The translations under genes were made by a program, and so were the position numbers. 64,000 bases of DNA, taken from the NCBI GenBank assembly GCA_963791805.1, contig CAWBTU010000006.1, positions 744,001 to 808,000 on the forward strand. The letters run 5' to 3'. Source of the DNA: JACMJL01 sp963791805 (lineage in GTDB: Bacteria > Bacillota > Clostridia > Clostridiales > Clostridiaceae). Below, in pieces: positions 1 to 7,531 of this stretch (position 1 is its first letter; each line of letters starts with the position of its first letter). The notes beneath the pieces are model-generated. The model saw only the letters and a list, made by a program, of their open reading frames with translations, was not told the origin of the DNA and made no database searches.

Positions 1-185
1 GAAACAATGTTTGGATTGCTTGCAATGTGGTGGTTTGCGGCGGTGTCCATATTGGAAATAATGTAGTCATAGGAGCTGGCAGTGTTGTTATAAAAGATAT
101 ACCGGATAACTATATTGCATACGGTAATCCCTGCGAACCAATAAGATTAATTACAGAAAAAGACTCAAGGTTAGAGTTATTGTAA
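1..185 (+). CDS. Maltose/galactoside O-acetyltransferase family, 3' end only
   Basis: This is the C-terminal 60 residues of a gene that starts before the window; codons begin at base 3 and the stop is TAA at 183-185. The peptide has left-handed beta-helix hexapeptide repeats (VHIGNNVVIGAGSVVIKDI) followed by YGNPCEPIR, the typical end of maltose/galactoside O-acetyltransferases (LacA/Maa/NodL type), which move acetyl from acetyl-CoA to a sugar hydroxyl. The substrate cannot be read from this fragment. A strong hairpin terminator follows at about 221. Confidence 0.8.
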   Translation, partial: NNVWIACNVVVCGGVHIGNNVVIGAGSVVIKDIPDNYIAYGNPCEPIRLITEKDSRLELL

Positions 186-220
186 AAACTGGAACAGCTT
201 TTGTTGCCTAAAATAATAAA

Positions 221-260
221 AAAATTCTCAGCTTCATATAAAAAAAGCTGAGAATTTTTT
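221..260. terminator. Bidirectional intrinsic terminator
   Basis: The inverted repeat AATTCTCAGCTT / AAGCTGAGAATT ends in a T run on both strands. It can end the acetyltransferase transcript (+) and the DUF2922 module transcript (-). A decayed relative of this hairpin lies at 14722-14756 beside a remnant of the same module. Confidence 0.8.
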
Positions 261-317
261 CCGTTTTTGGAGTTAACAATTACTTAGTCTATTACAGACT
301 ATTTATTCTGTTACACA

Positions 318-536
318 CTACTGAACATCAAATTTAGTAACTGCTCTCTGAGTCAATTGTGCCCCATACTTAGCTGTTAGACCGCCACCTTTGCTAGTGA
401 AAACATCCTTCACGATGATGGTATCCATCAAAGCAGAAGCCTCAGTTTGTGTAATACCAGGCTTAACCCCAGCTACGCTAATGGATATTTTATCTCCACC
501 AGCATTTACAAAAGTCATTGATAATGTATATTCCAT
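318..536 (-). CDS. DUF2922 family small protein
   Basis: A 72-residue protein of the DUF2922 family, recognised by the MEYTLSMTFVNAGG start, the G-(V/L)-K-P-x-I-T-x-x-E segment, LMDTIIVKD and a closing block near KYGAQLTQRAV. The function of the family is unknown. The ATG at 536 is preferred over an in-frame ATG at 554 because GAGGAGG sits 7 bases before it. It is the last gene of a minus-strand trio with DUF1659 and YvrJ. A paralogue is at 5737-5958 and a fragment of a third copy is at 14792-14832. Confidence 0.85.
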   Translation of the reverse strand: MEYTLSMTFVNAGGDKISISVAGVKPGITQTEASALMDTIIVKDVFTSKGGGLTAKYGAQLTQRAVTKFDVQ

Positions 537-590
537 AGTTTGTCCTCCTCTCATTTATTTTGGTATTGAATAAGTTTTAGAATTGATTGA

Positions 591-815
591 TTACGCGTTG
601 ACAAGTTTTGAAGCTTCAGTTAAGTAGTAATCTCTTGTTTCAGCACTTAATACTGCTTTGATTGCTTCTGCAACATCAAAGACATTTTGGGCAGCAGCAG
701 TAGTTTTGACACCAGAAAAGTTCTTCTTTGAATAAGTCTTAGCCCCGTTTTTATCCGTGCCACTTTCTACCTCAATATAGAAGCTAGTTGTGTTTAGAAC
801 CTTATTTACAGACAT
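591..815 (-). CDS. DUF1659 family small protein
   Basis: A 74-residue protein typical of DUF1659: SVNKVLNTTSFYIEVESGTDKNG-type start, then KTYSKKNFSGVK and a helical tail with DVAEAIKAVLS. The function is unknown. The start at 815 has AAAAGGAGG upstream; the longer in-frame start at 866 has no ribosome binding site and would read through that Shine-Dalgarno. It is the partner of the DUF2922 gene downstream, and the pair recurs at 5484-5958. Confidence 0.85.
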   Translation of the reverse strand: MSVNKVLNTTSFYIEVESGTDKNGAKTYSKKNFSGVKTTAAAQNVFDVAEAIKAVLSAETRDYYLTEASKLVNA

Positions 816-832
816 ATAAACACCTCCTTTTT

Positions 833-895
833 TATTAATTGATAATTGACAGAGGACAATGGACAATTAATAAAACTGTCAATTCAAAGCTCTCT
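833..895. repeat. ATTGACAATTG-type dyad repeat
   Basis: An imperfect inverted repeat made of TTGATAATTGACA / TGTCAATT units lies just upstream of the DUF1659 start. A near-perfect version occurs upstream of the other DUF1659 gene at 5415-5462, so it accompanies the module. Confidence 0.55.
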
Positions 896-907
896 GCTAT
901 CAACTAA

Positions 908-925
908 AATAGATATATGCTTTAT
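908..925 (-). promoter_or_regulatory. Recurrent GCATATAT motif upstream of DUF1659/DUF2922
   Basis: On the minus strand this reads AAAGCATATATCTATTTT, about 100 bases upstream of the DUF1659 start. The same core, in the same orientation relative to its gene, occurs at 1247-1260 (YvrJ), 5380-5395 (second DUF1659), 14919-14931 and 15081-15095 (decayed modules). This suggests a dedicated promoter or regulator site. That role is inferred from position and conservation only. Confidence 0.5.
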
Positions 926-967
926 CTATAAATCTTTCTAAAAAACTTATAAATAATTTTCTGCGGT

Positions 968-1156
968 CTAAGCTATTTTATTTTCCTCGCTAGTATCAAT
1001 TACAACTCCAAGCTTTGTTGAAATAATTGTATTCAGCTTATTAATAGATGCAGTCAGTCCGATGATCTGTTTTTCTAATCTGATAAGCAGATAGGCACTC
1101 ACAGCTACGGGAAAACCTACATTTCCAATAAGAGTTACAAGAGCGTTGACATCCAT
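968..1156 (-). CDS. YvrJ family small membrane protein
   Basis: A 62-residue protein of the YvrJ family: MDVNALVTLIGNVGFPVAVSA followed by a single hydrophobic helix, YLLIRLEKQI, and a short amphipathic tail ending in TSEENKIA. In Bacillus subtilis yvrJ lies with the sigma-O (YvrI) genes; the function of the protein is unknown. GGAGGTG precedes the start by 8-9 bases. It has its own copy of the GCATATAT motif upstream. The DUF1659 and DUF2922 genes lie downstream on the same strand. Residues of a second copy survive at 14833-14850. Confidence 0.85.
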   Translation of the reverse strand: MDVNALVTLIGNVGFPVAVSAYLLIRLEKQIIGLTASINKLNTIISTKLGVVIDTSEENKIA

Positions 1157-1244
1157 TTTCTTTCACCTCCAATCACCTTTATTATTCAAATTAAAGTGGC
1201 ATAACAAAGTCAAAGTCCTGAAACTTATGAATGTAGGACTTTAA

Positions 1245-1262
1245 ATAGATATATGCTTTAGA
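1245..1262 (-). promoter_or_regulatory. Recurrent GCATATAT motif upstream of YvrJ
   Basis: The minus strand reads TAAAGCATATATCTATTTAA, about 90 bases upstream of the YvrJ start. It is nearly identical to the element at 908-925, including the flanking TAAA and ATTT. Confidence 0.5.
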
Positions 1263-1360
1263 TTGAAAAATTTTATTTATGTAACTGATGATACTGAATA
1301 TAAAAATGGTTAATCCTATAATTAAGACATAGATTTATTAAAAAATAGGAGGTAGACCAA

Positions 1361-1987
1361 ATGAGTGCATTTTTAGGTAAAATACATTACTGGCTATATG
1401 ATAAAGTTAAATTACAGGAAAAGTTAATAGAAAATGTAATAGAGCTAGCAGAAGAAAAAGGCTATAAAAGCGAAGATATGTTAAGGGTAAGTTATTCAAG
1501 ATATGGCTTTCCAGCAGCGGGGTTACTAGAAAATCAAATAGATGAAACTAATATTCACGGCTGGCTTCAGGAGAAAATAAAAAGTGTAGAAAGCAGATTG
1601 GCATATGTAGTAACTGAATTGTTACAAAATAAAGTTATTACAGAAGGAGAGGTTGCGGATGTTTTCTATAAAAATGCAGTAGGTACAATGAAGGAACTCG
1701 ACATTAGCAAGAGCTCACCACATGATTTCTTTAATCTGATTTTTGATTATATAATTGAAGGAATGCCATGTGATAATGTAAATAGAATAACTGAGAATAG
1801 TGAAACAAAGATTACCTGGGAAACTACGAAGAATCTCCATAAGGATTATTGGGAGGAAGTTGGAGGAGACTCTAGTAATTTCAATAATTTTAGAGATTCA
1901 TGGATAAATGGATTCTTAAGTGAAAGTGGTATGGGGTATAAATATACTAGAACAGAAAAGGGTATAAATACAATAAGTAAAGTGTGA
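1361..1987 (+). CDS. Hypothetical protein (208 aa), partly duplicated downstream
   Basis: I do not recognise this family. The protein is soluble, with no signal peptide or membrane segment. It looks mostly helical in the first 110 residues and has a Trp/Tyr-rich second half (ITWETTKNLHKDYWEEVGG). AGGAGG lies 10 bases before the ATG. A hairpin terminator follows at 2015. About 60 bases of its 3' end, including the stretch for NNFRDSWINGFLSESGM, are repeated in degraded form at 2750-2812, so a second copy once lay downstream. Confidence 0.7.
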   Translation: MSAFLGKIHYWLYDKVKLQEKLIENVIELAEEKGYKSEDMLRVSYSRYGFPAAGLLENQIDETNIHGWLQEKIKSVESRLAYVVTELLQNKVITEGEVADVFYKNAVGTMKELDISKSSPHDFFNLIFDYIIEGMPCDNVNRITENSETKITWETTKNLHKDYWEEVGGDSSNFNNFRDSWINGFLSESGMGYKYTRTEKGINTISKV

Positions 1988-2014
1988 GTCTATGGATGGA
2001 ATTGTTAATAGAAG

Positions 2015-2043
2015 CAAAAAAGTGGTTAAAACCACTTTTTTTA
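2015..2043 (+). terminator. Intrinsic terminator after the 208-aa gene
   Basis: AAAAAGTGGTT / AACCACTTTTTTT forms a short strong hairpin with a T tail. A degraded version (ACTACTTTTTTTTAAT) follows the duplicated gene end near 2815. Confidence 0.8.
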
Positions 2044-2230
2044 ATACTCGGAAAACCCCTTTAAAGTTTAAAAAAACCTGTGACTAGACAACTTACAGAA
2101 ACTAGAATAATTTTTAGTGCCCAAAGTTAGAGAAAATATTGCAATATTTTATGAATTAATTTATAATGAATATTTTATTAGGAATATAGATTAATGTATA
2201 ATACATAGTGAAAGGAATATAAACGTTAAA

Positions 2231-2320
2231 ACACCAATATTAGAAACGAATAGATTAATTTTGACACCATCTTGTTGAGAAGATGCTCAGGAAGCATAAC
2301 CTTTATTCGCAAGGATAATA
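2231..2320 (+). pseudogene. GNAT acetyltransferase N-terminal remnant
   Basis: In one frame this reads TPILETNRLILTPS, then stop codons, then EDAQEA, stop, PLFAR. This is the characteristic start of RimJ/RimL-type GNAT N-acetyltransferases, interrupted by two stops and cut short at the 3' end. It is clearly dead. Confidence 0.6.
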
Positions 2321-2355
2321 GGATAAAACTTAATTTGTAAATTTGGAGGCATTAT

Positions 2356-2712
2356 ATGAATGTAGTTCAGTTAATATTTATTTTTATTTTGGTTTTAACA
2401 ATTGTTAAAGCAGTACTAACCTACAATAAAAATGAAAACTCGCCAATTAAATCGGTTATGGCAGAACTTATTAGTAAAGAAAAAAATTTGAAGAATAAGA
2501 AAGATATTGATGGCTTTATGTCAACTAGAGAAATCTTAACATTAGTATTTAAGCTTGAAAATGGCAGTGAATTAAGATTTGATGTTGGAGGTCGTGTTTT
2601 TAGAGATGTACCAGAGAATGAATGGGGAAATCTAACCTTTCAAGGCAAGCGTTTTTTGAAGTTTCAATCATCCAGAGGGGTTATTGAAAGTAGTCGCAAA
2701 CATGGTTTTTGA
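2356..2712 (+). CDS. DUF2500 family membrane-anchored protein
   Basis: A 118-residue protein with one N-terminal membrane helix (residues 4-22, VQLIFIFILVLTIVKAVLT). A soluble beta-rich domain follows, containing TREILTLVFKLENGSELRF and GNLTFQGKRFLKF, the signature of DUF2500 (E. coli YhhM relatives). The function of the family is unknown. GGAGG lies 9 bases before the ATG. It sits between the 208-aa gene and that gene's duplicated 3' fragment, so it arrived with or after the duplication. Confidence 0.75.
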   Translation: MNVVQLIFIFILVLTIVKAVLTYNKNENSPIKSVMAELISKEKNLKNKKDIDGFMSTREILTLVFKLENGSELRFDVGGRVFRDVPENEWGNLTFQGKRFLKFQSSRGVIESSRKHGF

Positions 2713-2749
2713 ATTCTGTAGAAATTGATGAAAAACCCCAGAGGACTTA

Positions 2750-2830
2750 AACAAATTATAATAATTTTAGAGATCATGGATAAATGGATTATTCAGTGAA
2801 AGTGGTATAAATTAACTACTTTTTTTTAAT
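2750..2830 (+). pseudogene. Duplicated 3' fragment of the 1361-1987 gene
   Basis: TAATTTTAGAGATCATGGAT and the following 40 bases match 1884-1937 closely, with a one-base loss that breaks the frame. A run like the terminator at 2015 comes next. It is a remnant of a tandem duplication. Confidence 0.7.
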
Positions 2831-3530
2831 AATCGCAAAATCGCTTTAATAATTCAATATCCTTTATATTTACCGTAGATAAGTGAAAATCAATTAAACC
2901 CTCATCTCTCATTTGGCACATCTCCCTTGATAGTGAAGGCCTGGACACATTTAGAAAATCAGCAAGTTCGTTGCGCTTTAGGGGCAAAATTATGTTAACA
3001 TTTTGGGTGTTTTCATATTGTTCTAAAAAGTATTTGCAAATTTTACCACGAATATCTTTGATTGAAAGATATTCAACCTTCTTGTTTAACATTAAAGATT
3101 TATCTGATATTACTCTCATGAAATTTTGGAGCATGGAAATATGCCAGGAACAATTATTCCCACAAGTAGCTATAAGGTCAGAGTTTCTAAGAAATATAAC
3201 TTTACAAGAGGTTTGTACCCTTACTGTCACTGGCCATATCTTACGACTTGAGAATACTAGCATTTCACCAAACATATCGCCTTTTTCTACAACAGCTATA
3301 ATGACTCTGTTTCCTTCAGAATTTTCCTTGAGAATCATGGCTTCACCATCTAAAACTATGCCAAATCTATCAATGGTTTCACCTGAATTCACTATGCACT
3401 GGTTTTTGCTATAGCTTTCTATTTTGGGAGATAGGCAATGTAGTAATGAAGCAATTTCCTCTGTTTTTATTCCATAAAATAAAGGGGATTCTTTAATTAT
3501 ATTAATATATGCATCTATCATTTTATACAT
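2826..3530 (-). CDS. Crp/Fnr family transcriptional regulator
   Basis: A 234-residue regulator. Residues 15-125 form a cyclic-nucleotide-binding-like beta barrel (GIVLDGEAMILKENSEGNR, GDMFGEMLVFSS). Residues 150-225 hold a winged helix with the recognition segment LADFLNVSRPSLSREMCQM. No Fnr-type cysteine cluster is seen at the N-terminus, so an oxygen-sensing [4Fe-4S] cluster is unlikely; the ligand is unknown. An internal ATG at 3521 has a better spaced AAAAGGA and may be the true start. It is monocistronic. In clostridia relatives often control nitrosative or redox stress genes, but no target is visible here. Confidence 0.85.
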   Translation of the reverse strand: MYKMIDAYINIIKESPLFYGIKTEEIASLLHCLSPKIESYSKNQCIVNSGETIDRFGIVLDGEAMILKENSEGNRVIIAVVEKGDMFGEMLVFSSRKIWPVTVRVQTSCKVIFLRNSDLIATCGNNCSWHISMLQNFMRVISDKSLMLNKKVEYLSIKDIRGKICKYFLEQYENTQNVNIILPLKRNELADFLNVSRPSLSREMCQMRDEGLIDFHLSTVNIKDIELLKRFCDY

Positions 3531-3710
3531 CCTTTTTATATCCTCAGATACCTAATTACTGTAATTTCTATAATATAGTAAGCAAATAAGAATAACAAGG
3601 GAGAAATGTATATAACAAATAGGAACAGGAGTACATGTCAATACTTTTTAGGTAAAGTAAATGAACCATAAATAAAAAATGGAGGTGGAGATTTTGACTA
3701 AAGACAATAT

Positions 3711-3752
3711 TAAGACCATGGTACTTCATTAAATTAAGTACCATGGTCTATT
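3711..3752. terminator. Perfect hairpin terminator
   Basis: AGACCATGGTACT / AGTACCATGGTCT is a perfect 13-bp stem followed by TATTTTAATTTTT on the plus strand. It lies just past the end of the GH18 gene and probably terminates it on the minus strand as well. Confidence 0.65.
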
Positions 3753-3759
3753 TTAATTT

Positions 3760-5085
3760 TTATCTATTAAATTTTGTTTTAATACTTGTCCAGTAGTCTG
3801 AATTTTCAAGGCCTAATCTCCAAATAGCGATACCGTTTAAGTTGTAAGTATTAACCAAATCTAGTTTGTATCCAACGCTTTGGCTATTTTCGAACCAAGC
3901 TGAGTGTGCTATACCTGATGCATCTGTATAGTTAAAATATGGTGTTTTGGATACATCATCCCACATTACAGTAGCGTTATTTGTAGCTGCAACATTGTAC
4001 ATACCATTGATTCCATATGCTTTTGTACCACTAGAGGACCAATCATATCCATAAGCTGCCGTGCCGAGCATGATTTTTGAACTTGGAATTGCTGTAACCG
4101 CATATTTTACTACATTTTCAACCCAGCCTATAGAAGCGACTGGACCTGCTGCTCCACCAGCATAGTGTTCATCATAAGTCATAATAGCAATTTGATCACA
4201 ATACTGAGATAATGCAGCATAATCATAGGCTCCGCTCCAACTGTTAGTTGGACTGTCACTAGTTTTAGCTGGTACCGAAAGAGTTACTGTATAACCCTGC
4301 GGAGTTAATAGATTGTAAAGTTCTTGTACAAAAGTTGTGTAGTAACTTCTGTCATAGTAGAAAACTCCTTCAAGATCTACATTTACACCTTTATAATTAT
4401 TAGTTTTAATAGCATTTAAAAGGTTATTTTCTAAAGCTTGTCTATTAGCTTGATTCTCCAACACTGATTTTGCAATATTACCATCAAAATTATTTTGAAG
4501 CATTGCATAGGCTTTAATACTATTATTGTTTGCATAAGTAATTTGGTTAGTTGGTACTAAGCCTGAAATATTACCAAGACTATCAGTATTATAGTTTTGA
4601 GTTGCTATTTCATCAATGGCTGAAGTATTAGCTACCATAGAATTATAGGAAGAGGTATCTCCACTATAATAATAAGTGGTAAAGCCTAAAACCTGTTTTT
4701 TACCTACAGTTGTTATAATTTGTAGAGTTGTAGCTGACACATGAATTGAATTTGGAGATGAGCCATAACGATTGTAAGCGCTAACATAGAACCAATAATT
4801 TGTGTTAGAAGTTAAGCCAGATTTTATTAGGCTTGTACCAGTAACAGTGGCAATCTTAGTGTAGTTAGTATCGTTAGGTGTAGCCATATATACATAATAA
4901 CCTGATGCACCTGATACTGAAGACCAATTTAGTGTTATAGAGCTTGTAGTAATATTAGAAGTAGTTAATCCTGTTGGTGCTGTTGGTACTGAACTATTTG
5001 GCTTCGCTGCTAGTGCAACCTGTGAGTTGAAAATTAAAGCAATAATAAGTGAAATAATTACTACCAGGTTTTTTCTGATTTTCAT
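3760..5085 (-). CDS. Secreted GH18-family glycosidase with fibronectin type III domain
   Basis: A 441-residue exported protein. Residues 1-28 are a signal peptide (KKR-like start, hydrophobic core, ALAA cleavage site). Residues 30-120 are an FN3 domain (APTGLTTSNITTSSITLNWS). The rest is a GH18 barrel of the YaaH/SleL/YdhD class: GFTTYYY start, catalytic strand KGVNVDLEGV with the acid/base Glu, IAIMTYDEH and a C-terminal NGIAIWRLGLEN. Such enzymes cleave peptidoglycan or chitin-like N-acetylglucosamine polymers, in spore formers often cortex fragments. The ATG at 5085 has AAGGAGG upstream; the longer frame to 5124 overlaps it. It is monocistronic. Confidence 0.85.
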   Translation of the reverse strand: MKIRKNLVVIISLIIALIFNSQVALAAKPNSSVPTAPTGLTTSNITTSSITLNWSSVSGASGYYVYMATPNDTNYTKIATVTGTSLIKSGLTSNTNYWFYVSAYNRYGSSPNSIHVSATTLQIITTVGKKQVLGFTTYYYSGDTSSYNSMVANTSAIDEIATQNYNTDSLGNISGLVPTNQITYANNNSIKAYAMLQNNFDGNIAKSVLENQANRQALENNLLNAIKTNNYKGVNVDLEGVFYYDRSYYTTFVQELYNLLTPQGYTVTLSVPAKTSDSPTNSWSGAYDYAALSQYCDQIAIMTYDEHYAGGAAGPVASIGWVENVVKYAVTAIPSSKIMLGTAAYGYDWSSSGTKAYGINGMYNVAATNNATVMWDDVSKTPYFNYTDASGIAHSAWFENSQSVGYKLDLVNTYNLNGIAIWRLGLENSDYWTSIKTKFNR

Positions 5086-5377
5086 TTTGCCATCCTCCTT
5101 GAATTTTAATTTTTGTTTCACCAAAAGTTGATTAACTAGCTATATAATTATCGAATTACTAAATTTGTAAAATAGCTGTAAATTATGGAAGTTTGTATAA
5201 TTGCAACAAGATTTTGTTATCAACTATTGATGTATTACTTTTGTTTGATGTTTTAATTATAAAGGTTATTTAGATATACTAATAGATTCCTATAGCCACA
5301 TTTACATTAGGATAAAAGGCACAAGAAAAAGGGACTAAAGTCCTTAGTAATAAGATATGTTTTTAAAAATATTGGAA

Positions 5378-5397
5378 GAAAGCATATATTTTTTTAG
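5378..5397 (+). promoter_or_regulatory. Recurrent GCATATAT motif upstream of second DUF1659
   Basis: GAAAGCATATATTTTTTTAG lies about 95 bases before the DUF1659 start at 5484, in the same relative position and orientation as the copies on the minus strand near 915 and 1250. Confidence 0.5.
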
Positions 5398-5414
5398 TGG
5401 AGAGCAAGAACAAA

Positions 5415-5462
5415 AATTGATAATGGACAATTGACGAAACTGTTCCTTGTCCATTATCAATT
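5415..5462. repeat. Perfect 16-bp inverted repeat
   Basis: AATTGATAATGGACAA and its exact complement are separated by 16 bases. It lies between the GCATATAT motif and the ribosome binding site of DUF1659, so it would form a hairpin in the 5' leader. A related dyad occupies the same place upstream of the first DUF1659 gene (833-895). Confidence 0.75.
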
Positions 5463-5483
5463 GAAGAAAGGTGGTGATTAGAA

Positions 5484-5705
5484 GTGGTAGATTCAACTTT
5501 AGTTTCAAACTCAATTGTGATCAGGTATGTTAGTGGAATTAAGCCTGATGGAAAGGATATTATTAAAAGTCAGACCTTTAATAAACTTAGAACTAATATG
5601 AGTGATAATGATATTTTTGCAGTTGGTAAGGCATTGATGTCTTTAATGGTTGATCAGGTGGTGGATTTGAGAAAAACAATGGAGTATACATTAGTTGAGA
5701 GTTAG
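5484..5705 (+). CDS. DUF1659 family small protein (second copy)
   Basis: A 73-residue protein starting at GTG with AAAGGTGG upstream. It carries IVIRYVSGIKPDGKDI, SQTFNKLRTNMSDND and a C-terminal helix. It is divergent from the copy at 591-815 but shares its layout. It pairs with the DUF2922 gene 31 bases downstream. No YvrJ gene accompanies this copy. The function is unknown. Confidence 0.8.
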   Translation: MVDSTLVSNSIVIRYVSGIKPDGKDIIKSQTFNKLRTNMSDNDIFAVGKALMSLMVDQVVDLRKTMEYTLVES

Positions 5706-5736
5706 AAAAATTGAAGAGAAAGAGGGTGTTTAATAA

Positions 5737-5958
5737 ATGCTAGTAAAGTATCTAGTAATGAATTTTAAAACTGAGGGCGGAGAGACAGTAGCTTTAGCTG
5801 TCACCGGATTAAAAGAAGATTTAACTTCAAAAGAAATATCTGCGGCAATGGATGTTATCATCGCCAAGGATGCGCTTATTGCTAAGGGAGGAGGTCTAAA
5901 AAGTAAGGCTGGTGCACAGATTATTAATAGGAACGTGGAAGAGTTTCAGGTGAGTTAG
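5737..5958 (+). CDS. DUF2922 family small protein (second copy)
   Basis: A 73-residue paralogue of the protein at 318-536. It shares MNFKTEGGETVALAVTGLK, a conserved AAMDVIIAKD block and GGGLKSKAGAQI near the end. AGAGGGTG lies before the ATG. It is translated with the DUF1659 gene upstream. The function is unknown. A fragment of another copy lies at 15150-15225. Confidence 0.85.
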   Translation: MLVKYLVMNFKTEGGETVALAVTGLKEDLTSKEISAAMDVIIAKDALIAKGGGLKSKAGAQIINRNVEEFQVS

Positions 5959-6027
5959 GAATTTGGAGTAGCTGTGGTGCTTAAGTGGGGCTTAGGTACT
6001 ACAGATATTTTATTTACTGTGAGATTC

Positions 6028-6288
6028 CTAAATTCTTATAACTACTTCTGTTCCATCCCCTGTTTTTACATCAACCAGCTTTAAACCCTTGTAAGCTTTC
6101 AAAACATCAAGGCTTTTTCCTAGGGCTTTAAAGTCAATACATTCAATATATTGGCGGTGCTCTTCTTTTACAATTCTTTTAGCAACAAAAGTTCCAAAGC
6201 CACTTAAGCCAAGGATAAACTTCATAAGTGGGATTGGGGCAGGAATTTTGTGCCTTCTACCAGTACCGATTTTTATAAAGATTTTCAA
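6028..6288 (-). CDS. Hypothetical protein of the DUF2089 operon
   Basis: An 86-residue basic protein (pI clearly high at the N-terminus, TGRRHKIP) with one hydrophobic stretch, PLMKFILGLSGFGTFVAKRI. It closes with VDVKTGDGTEVVIRI, a beta motif also found at the end of the neighbouring protein (VDVTSGDGDIVEVSIG), which points to a shared small domain. It is the third gene of a minus-strand operon after DUF2089 and the SHOCT-like gene. The function is unknown. Confidence 0.7.
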   Translation of the reverse strand: MKIFIKIGTGRRHKIPAPIPLMKFILGLSGFGTFVAKRIVKEEHRQYIECIDFKALGKSLDVLKAYKGLKLVDVKTGDGTEVVIRI

Positions 6289-6318
6289 CTTAATTCACCC
6301 TTTCAATAGTTATAGAGG

Positions 6319-6702
6319 TTAGCCTATAGATACTTCTACAATATCACCATCACCGCTGGTAACATCTACGATTTTTCCTTCAAGGCCAGCATCAATGGCA
6401 TCCATGATCATCTTTATATCGATTCCATCTGTTTCAGAAATCCCAGGTATTTTAATATTGTTTACAGCATTACCTATAGCTTTTAAAAACTTAACTGGAA
6501 TAGTTACATTTACATTATCCTTTGAAGAAGAAAGTACTTTTACCCTCAACATTTTGTCCGAATTCCCAGTTTCAGTTGATTTACCAGTAATAGAAGAAGT
6601 ATTTATTGCTTCAATAAGCTCGCTTGCTTTATCTATGTCAATTTTTCCTTCTTCAAACATTTTTAAGATTCTTTTAATTTCCTCTTTCATTTTTAAATCC
6701 AT
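6319..6702 (-). CDS. SHOCT-like / YvlB-LiaX N-terminal-like protein
   Basis: A 127-residue protein. Residues 5-30 (KEEIKRILKMFEEGKIDIDKASELIEAI) form a short SHOCT-like helical hairpin as in YvlB/LiaX proteins. A beta segment follows (LRVKVLSSSKDNVNVTIPV), then a tail ending in VDVTSGDGDIVEVSIG. Relatives take part in envelope-stress responses, but that role is not shown here. An in-frame ATG at 6690 has better Shine-Dalgarno spacing. It lies 10 bases downstream of DUF2089 in the same operon. Confidence 0.7.
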   Translation of the reverse strand: MDLKMKEEIKRILKMFEEGKIDIDKASELIEAINTSSITGKSTETGNSDKMLRVKVLSSSKDNVNVTIPVKFLKAIGNAVNNIKIPGISETDGIDIKMIMDAIDAGLEGKIVDVTSGDGDIVEVSIG

Positions 6703-6712
6703 CCCTTCAAAT

Positions 6713-7081
6713 TTAATTTTCTTTCATCATATTAACCGCTTGTTCTGCGGATATTTCGCCCTTTTCTAACATATCAATTATTTCTTTATTGCTAATTTTA
6801 GGTTTCTTTGTTTCAATGGAGTAGCCTAGAGCTAAAACTACTTCCTCTAGCTTTGCCCTAACGGTGGGATAGGAGATACCAAGTTCTTTTTCTACATCTT
6901 TAATATTACCTCTGCATTTTAAGAAAACTTCCATAAAACTAAGGTGTTCCTCTGCTAAGCCTTCAAATTTAGAAAACTCAAATTCATTTTCAATAATGGT
7001 GTCACACTTTTTGCATTTAAGCTTAACAACTTTAAGCTTTGAACCGCATATGGGACATTTGCTTATCACTTTATAACTCAT
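6713..7081 (-). CDS. DUF2089 family zinc-ribbon/HTH regulator
   Basis: A 122-residue protein with an N-terminal zinc ribbon (CPICGSKLKVVKLKCKKC) and a helix-turn-helix-like middle (NIKDVEKELGISYPTVRAKL). A SHOCT-like tail follows (IIDMLEKGEISAEQAVNMM), the same type of motif that opens the next gene. DUF2089 proteins are putative DNA-binding regulators; the operon is probably autoregulated. GGAGAG lies 9 bases before the ATG. Confidence 0.85.
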   Translation of the reverse strand: MSYKVISKCPICGSKLKVVKLKCKKCDTIIENEFEFSKFEGLAEEHLSFMEVFLKCRGNIKDVEKELGISYPTVRAKLEEVVLALGYSIETKKPKISNKEIIDMLEKGEISAEQAVNMMKEN

Positions 7082-7129
7082 AATTGATCTCTCCTTTACT
7101 ATATTTTTATTATAGTAGTTTTGATTGAA

Positions 7130-7162
7130 TAAATCAATATTAAAATTAAAATAATCAATATA
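7130..7162. promoter_or_regulatory. Direct-repeat operator candidate for the DUF2089 operon
   Basis: AATCAATAT occurs twice, 21 bases apart (7132-7140 and 7153-7161), i.e. two helical turns, 50-80 bases upstream of the DUF2089 start. The first copy is also half of a TTGATT-AAATCAA dyad. A role as binding site for the DUF2089 HTH is inferred. Confidence 0.35.
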
Positions 7163-7184
7163 TAAGTATAATATTATTAATTAT

Positions 7185-7298
7185 ATGAATACGAGAGTTG
7201 ATAATATTAATTACAAGAATATGTGTCAGATCACTTGTGAAAACTGGAATGGCTTTTGCTGTGTTAGAAGGAATGAGGATGAATTTGAGGTAATGTAA
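7185..7298 (+). CDS. Possible 37-aa cysteine-containing peptide
   Basis: ATG at 7185 to TAA at 7296 gives a peptide with CQITCENWNGFCCVRRN. No clear ribosome binding site is seen. Parts of the DNA (AGATCACTT, then AAARCTGG..GCTTTTGCT) recur at 20642-20680 and partly at 184-212, so this may be repeat DNA rather than a gene. Confidence 0.2.
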   Translation: MNTRVDNINYKNMCQITCENWNGFCCVRRNEDEFEVM

Positions 7299-7327
7299 AA
7301 ATTGACAATTTAGAATGGAGAATATAA

Positions 7328-7453
7328 GAAATATATAACAAAGGCTATTCAGATTAGTGATATTACGTTAGCCAGTGAAAAGAGTTTATCTAAAGATTGG
7401 CTAAAACCTGAGGAGGAAGACTACTATAAAATAAAAAAGCACATAGGTTTATA
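7328..7453 (+). pseudogene. Antitoxin-like remnant
   Basis: A frame without a start codon reads KAIQISDITLASEKSLSKDW and then LKPEEEDYYKIKKHIGL before TAG. The SLSKDWLKPEED motif is typical of short antitoxin-like proteins (DUF2281/AbrB-associated). Only the C-terminal half remains. Confidence 0.4.
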
Positions 7454-7463
7454 GCCTATGCGC
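7431..7463 (-). terminator. Terminator of the SASP gene
   Basis: On the minus strand GCGCATAGGCT-ATAAACCTATGTGC forms a hairpin followed by TTTTTTATTTT, 70 bases after the SASP stop. Confidence 0.8.
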
Positions 7464-7531
7464 AAATGAAACAATTGTCATAAAAAACTTAGGTTTAACA
7501 TATATGGCTTAAGACTTTACAAAATCTCAGA

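Noticed and set aside
2971..3414. A 147-codon plus-strand frame
   Set aside because: It is antisense to the Crp/Fnr gene, whose domains and start are clear.
3682..3733. A 12-codon ORF (TTG start) after GGAGGTGG
   Set aside because: The ribosome-site-like sequence is good, but the frame is the terminator hairpin itself and encodes nothing recognisable.
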